Origin: Acheta domesticus | Taxonomy: Eukaryota; Arthropoda; Insecta; Orthoptera; Gryllidae | Assembly: GCA_031308135.1 (NCBI GenBank) | Contig: JAHLJT010000631.1 | Coordinates: forward strand, 156,629,276-156,693,275 | Length of the DNA stretch: 64,000 nt | Reading direction: 5' to 3' | Shown: piece by piece, positions 59,948 through 64,000 of the stretch | How the letters are laid out: each line of letters begins with the position of its first letter | Position numbering within the stretch: position 1 is the first letter of the stretch | Position numbers and translations under genes: made by a program | Notes under the pieces: generated by a model | Told to the model about the DNA's origin: nothing | The model's database searches: none | Seen by the model: only the letters and a program-made list of their open reading frames with translations

Positions 59948-60258
59948 TTCAAACAGTAAAAGCAGAGCGAACCAATACTAATCCAGAACCGTCTGAAATT
60001 CTGTTTCTTCCAGAACCGTCTGTAGAAACATCGTTGGTGGAGATTTTAATGGAAAATTCTGGCAGTGTTTGTTCAGCAAGATCACAATCAACTTTGCTTT
60101 TGTCTGAGGATATGAGGGCACGATCCCATGGATACTATCTACACAAAAGAAACGAATGGACCGTCGGTTATTTTTCCATCCACAATGCGTGCTATCTTTT
60201 GAGAAACAAAGGGTACCTTGATTGCAACGATAGGAAAATAACCTTCATGTTTTTGTAA
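59948..60258 (+). CDS. Candidate terminal exon, function unknown
   Basis: A good splice acceptor (tttcttccatctttag) ends at 59,947. After it the frame is open for 103 codons (starting within a codon) to a TAA at 60,256-60,258. The residues are varied and protein-like (LVEILMENSGSVCSARSQST; RKRNEWTVGYFSI-type block). AATAAA follows at about 60,347. I do not recognise the protein and cannot identify the upstream exon, so it may be a chance frame or part of an unknown transposon. Its composition is less AT-biased than its surroundings. Confidence 0.3.
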
Positions 60259-60259
60259 A

Positions 60260-61655
60260 TTATCTTCGATTTTAAACCTGTGTTATTTAGTAATTGAACT
60301 TACTCTGTAGTTAAAGTACCCTAATACGAAAGTGTATAAGCTTGTAATAAATAGTGTGTAAGATTTTAGTACTCAATCGTTTTTCTAGACAGCCACTAGG
60401 AAAAGAGATTCTTTCAGAGCATGCAAAGCATGATATAAGTTCAATTTTTAGTATTGGTGCTTTCGCTCTAGCTTTTGCAAGACGATATTCGAGTGTTCAG
60501 ATAAATCTGTGAATGCAACAAAGGAAACAAAATACTTTAGTCTCACCTCATCAACTGCTGTAACCTCAACTGATTTGTAACTTCAATAAAAAGTGTCCTC
60601 AAGTAGGATTAAGTGATGAGTGTACTTCAATAAAAATAAAATGCAAGTTATGAAGACTTAAAAATAGTGTATGTCACACGTGATACAAGTTATTTTATTT
60701 TTCTTGGCGGATTGGGCCACTCGATTGTACACACTAATGAAGCTGATAAAAGCAACTCTCATGCTGTAGTAGACACTTGAATTTAGAGAAGTGAATTCTT
60801 TATTAACAATAATATTTTCACTACAATAGAATAGAAGAAGTTTCACTACAATAGAGTACACTCGCAATTTTCTGAAAGACCCGTTTAACCAAAATATTCA
60901 TCAGCAAAATAACGACAAAATCCATGAGAAGTAGAACGCTGAAATAGATAGAACGCTGATAGATTATTTTCTTTATGAGTAGCTAGTCGATGTATGTTCT
61001 GAGTAAGCGGCCATCACATAATCTTTTCTTGGGACATTCCCGAATTTGATAATAATTGTATTTTCTGTATATTTTGTGAACACAAACTGTTCTTTTTTAT
61101 ACATTTTTTATTAAAAATATCTTTAAGTACTTATGCACGTATTGCATAAGCATTCTTTAATATTAAACTAAAATTACGCATATTTACTCTGCTCTTTAAC
61201 GGTCCTTAACGAAGTTTTTTCTGCATTTTTTGGGGTTCTTTGTATAATTTGAAAACTACTACATTATTTCATTCAAATTCCATTGCATATAATTCATTTG
61301 CCACATTCAATTAGGCGCAACGAGAATTTTTCTAGGGGAAATGGTGTAGATGCAGTATTCATACGACTTGATATTTTCTTCTAAGGTACATTTCAGGTAA
61401 AAGATAATGTTTCTGTAGAAAACTAGTAAAAAGTAGTGTAGTGCCCTGCAGCAGTAGAAACGCCGCTGAACAAAATCGGACAAAAGGGGTTTCCAAAAGG
61501 TACTCATATCACGCCCACTGCTCAAGAATAACAAAACACGTATTAAATTCCAATGATAAAGCAAAAATATATCTATGTTGGAATTTTTTATACCTTGTTC
61601 TAAATTATTTTTTTACATGAATCGTGGATTTATCTTTTTATGCCCCTGGCCGAGT
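60260..61655. other. No recognisable feature
   Basis: AT-rich unique sequence. Short frames only; nothing protein-like. Confidence 0.45.
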
Positions 61656-61659
61656 ACAA

Positions 61660-61862
61660 TTCATATGGCGCTTGTGTGTCGTAGTGGTATGAGTGCCAGC
61701 ACTTGACTCTGACGACCTGAGTTCGGGTCGCGGAACGGAAAAAAAGTTGTTGGTTGAACACGTTTGCAGGTTTATGTAGAACGTAGTGTAATAGCATTTA
61801 GGAATATTTAGAATCAGTGCAATAAAATGTGTGCTTTGGTAGCACCACTAGTTCCCGAGTTT
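61660..61862 (+). mobile_element. tRNA-module element, 3' part
   Basis: A tRNA-like head with A box (TCGTAGTGGTATGAG) near 61,680 and B box (AGTTCGGGTCGCGG) near 61,720, followed by the block shared with 18,960-19,058 and the end GCACCACTAGTT. It is better preserved as a tRNA-like promoter than the longer copies, so this half may be a SINE in its own right. Confidence 0.55.
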
Positions 61863-61864
61863 GT

Positions 61865-62250
61865 GCTTATTTAAAGAAATCTTAGATATCTCTTCCGTGA
61901 CTAGAGGCAGCATAGTTTTTCGTCAATTTATTCGTTTATTCGAAATTAGTTATAACTTTTGTGTTTCCCCCGAGCTCCTGTGAATCTACAAAATCATAGA
62001 CCTCTTTCGCATGGTCGGAGGCTGTATAGTTTTCTTTCATTCTTCACGCAATGGAAATTAGTAATATACTAATGATCTACACGAGCAAACATTCCGCTGA
62101 ATAAAACCACACAAAATTGATTTGTTAAATTTAGCATACACTCTGTTCAAAAACAACTAAAACTCTCAAATTACCTACCAGAAAGGGAGGAAAAATCGAT
62201 AGAAGAATTTAAATTTTCTCAGCGTGTACATCAAAAAAACCGGTAAAATA
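61865..62250. other. No gene; short block repeated near 62.8 kb
   Basis: 'acaaaatcatagacctctttcgc' and 'ggaggctgtata' near 61,990-62,030 recur with changes at 62,800-62,840, suggesting an unnamed repeat. Confidence 0.3.
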
Positions 62251-62254
62251 TTCC

Positions 62255-62585
62255 GCTAGTCCGGTTTTCGGTGAACTCTCCGTATTTTCGAAAATTCTCA
62301 AGAAAATCTGATTAAGGCTTAGGCGCTAGAGTTGACAACAGACGGATAGACAGACAATTTTTCGCCAATCAATTTTTCGATATCGAGGACCCACAAAACA
62401 TAAATTTTGATTACACTTCATTTTAGAGGAAGTAATTAAGTATATATAGAAACATGATTTGAAACATTTTTGGTTACTAAGGACTATCAATAAGCGTTTA
62501 TTGTCCCGAAAATTCTCCCTTTTCCTGTGCACGATAACAATTCATTCACTTCTTGCGAAATAAAAGCGAGATAGTAATGATGTTA
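62255..62585 (-). repeat. Dispersed noncoding family, inverted copy
   Basis: The signature appears inverted: 'cttaggcgctagagttgaca', 'acagacggatagacagac', 'cgatatcgaggacccac', ending in the terminal motif near 62,520-62,570. Confidence 0.5.
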
Positions 62586-62589
62586 GTAT

Positions 62590-63395
62590 ATACTGAAATA
62601 TAACGAATTATTGTTTATATAATTACATCAATTCCATGTGTATTAATAATATTTAAATAATGTGGTTCCACACGAATAATAAACTCTTAATGGCGAGCAA
62701 TATTTTTCTTGAAACCTTGCTGTGATGCTTTTAGTTTCTAAGATCATTGGAAGTCAATAATATAGATGTTTTGTATTTTACGGAGTTCCTGAATACCTAA
62801 CAAAATCATAAACACCTCTCACAGATCTGGAGGAGGCTGTATATGGCATCGAAGGCTTCAGGAAGGGAGAAGGCGATGGCCTCCACTTGGGTGCGCAGGA
62901 AGGGCGCCGTTTGGTTCACTGATGGCCCAAGTTTGTTTGTCGGGAGAAACAGCTCCGCGATGTACAGCCCTGCGGCGCCCGCACCTCGCCCAACCCAGCG
63001 CATGCGCAGATGAATGGCTACGCTGCGCCCTGTCAAGGGAGCGTCCCGGGGCACCCGTGAAAAATACTTTGGAAATACACTTCAGTTAACTTCTGCGGAG
63101 CTGACGTTTTGAAGCGCCGTTTTTCTCTTTTATCGCGAACGTTGTGTTGCAGCATTTCTTTCAAAGAGAAGTTTTTGTGTTCAGGTGTTCCATGACTACT
63201 ATGATCTCTCTTCTTGACGTGAATAAATCAGGAACCGAATACAATTTTTTCGGAAGAGGGATTTGTACAGGTGTAGAAATAAATTTATCTTTATTTTACA
63301 TTAGTTCGAAAAATCACTTTGAATGATATTAGAACTGAATGATACAGGAGATAAGAATGAACATATGAAAGGAGAGATATGAAAGGTTGGTTATT
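62590..63395. other. No supported gene; GC-rich patch 62,860-63,060
   Basis: The patch gives an open minus-strand frame (62,806-63,054) with no ATG. It may be an exon or repeat but nothing supports either. The surrounding sequence is AT-rich. Confidence 0.3.
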
Positions 63396-63399
63396 AGTG

Positions 63400-64000
63400 T
63401 TTTCTTTTTACTTTCCCTTGTGTGTACGTATATTCGAAGTAATATAGGTAGTATAGTGAAAGTTGTGTAATGATGCGGAAAAATACTACGATTTTTCGAC
63501 AGAAAGTATATATACACCTCTGATACAGAAAGAACTGGATAAATCATGTTCCAATATGTAGTAAATAATTGCCCCTTACACTTTATATAGTCAGGTTTCA
63601 GAAATTGTGAGTTCTCTATACCTAAAAAAGAGGTATTTTTCCAAACGTCCCTCCGGCCCTTTGTCCGTCCTGTTCTGCCTATCTCTGAACAACACTAGCA
63701 CTTAAATCAATCATAAGATTTTTTCCAACATGGATATTCCCCGATCATCTAGCTCCACTCAAGGTGACGCGATTTGAAAACCGTTCTTTAAAATTTAAGT
63801 GTACTTTACATAAAGACCTTGAGATATTTTCAAAATATTCAAAACGCTCCAAATTTTTTTTTCAATTTCTTGTAGCAATATAGTAAAATACATATATTCA
63901 TGTGACATGGATCCCAATAACACGGTTAACTCTGAATTTTCGAAAATTGAAACAGGTTGAATTTTCTTCTGTCTCTTCCTACAACTACAAAATTGAAGAT
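63400..64000 (+). repeat. Dispersed noncoding family, copy running off the window
   Basis: Starts 'tttactttcccttgtgtgtacg', 'tatagtgaaagttgtgtaatg', then a diverged signature (caaacgtccctccggccc, 'aacaacactagcacttaaatc') and 'attttcaaaatattcaaaacgctcc'. Same order as 33,235-33,740. Confidence 0.55.

Noticed and set aside
62806..63054. 82-codon minus-strand frame in a GC-rich patch
   Set aside because: No ATG start, no splice-supported context, no recognisable motif.
1..64000. Prokaryotic systems (operons, CRISPR arrays, prophage)
   Set aside because: No dense coding, no Shine-Dalgarno-led genes and no spacer arrays; repeats and splice-like signals are those of an animal genome.

Overview
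The window looks like repeat-dense, AT-rich animal nuclear DNA, most likely from an insect. It has no long open reading frames and no operon structure. It does have tRNA-derived SINEs, piggyBac, hAT and Tc1/pogo-type DNA transposons, a non-LTR retrotransposon 3' end and a probable solo LTR. No complete host protein-coding gene can be recognised; two short exon-like models (about 5.1-5.6 kb and 59.9-60.3 kb) are the best host-gene candidates. The species cannot be named from this sequence.

The layout is governed by a 1000-N gap (38,108-39,107) between two overlapping contigs. Contig 1 is a unique left flank (1-13,523) plus copy A (13,524-38,107). Contig 2 starts with copy B (39,108-56,479) and runs into a unique right flank (56,480-64,000). 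Copies A and B are collinear, and each contig ends inside sequence the other contig continues through. The simplest reading is two alleles of one locus placed end to end (a haplotypic false duplication), not a real tandem duplication. They differ by three large, cleanly bounded insertions: a 10.4-kb long-inverted-repeat element only in A (26,513-36,882), a 1.6-kb solo-LTR-like insert only in B (43,761-45,376), and a second piggyBac-family element only in B (54,238-55,941). Each has a matching empty site in the other copy.

Left flank: a CpG-rich patch, a pogo/Tigger-like terminus, an inverse copy of a ~740-bp tRNA-module element, a two-exon small ORF, a SINE cluster with (AC)n, a complete piggyBac-type element (7,623-9,410) with a decayed transposase, a (TA)n array and a broken DDE-transposase-like pseudogene.

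Shared segment: a GC-rich module with a degenerate ~24-bp repeat, a full-length SINE with 14-bp target duplications, a long noncoding dispersed family, the tRNA-module element, an 18-bp VNTR in a retroelement-like ORF remnant, and a hAT transposon (A 20,355-37,834; B 47,511-56,206) with perfect 8-bp target duplications in B. That hAT carries the C-terminal end of its transposase and has itself been invaded by a LINE fragment, a half MITE, piggyBac-family elements and, in A, the 10.4-kb foldback element, which in turn contains an 878-bp hAT MITE and a Tc1-like MITE.

Right flank: a third long inverted-repeat element (56,772-58,592), a ~57-bp-arm hairpin (59,401-59,520), a candidate terminal exon, a tRNA-module element fragment and more copies of the dispersed noncoding family.
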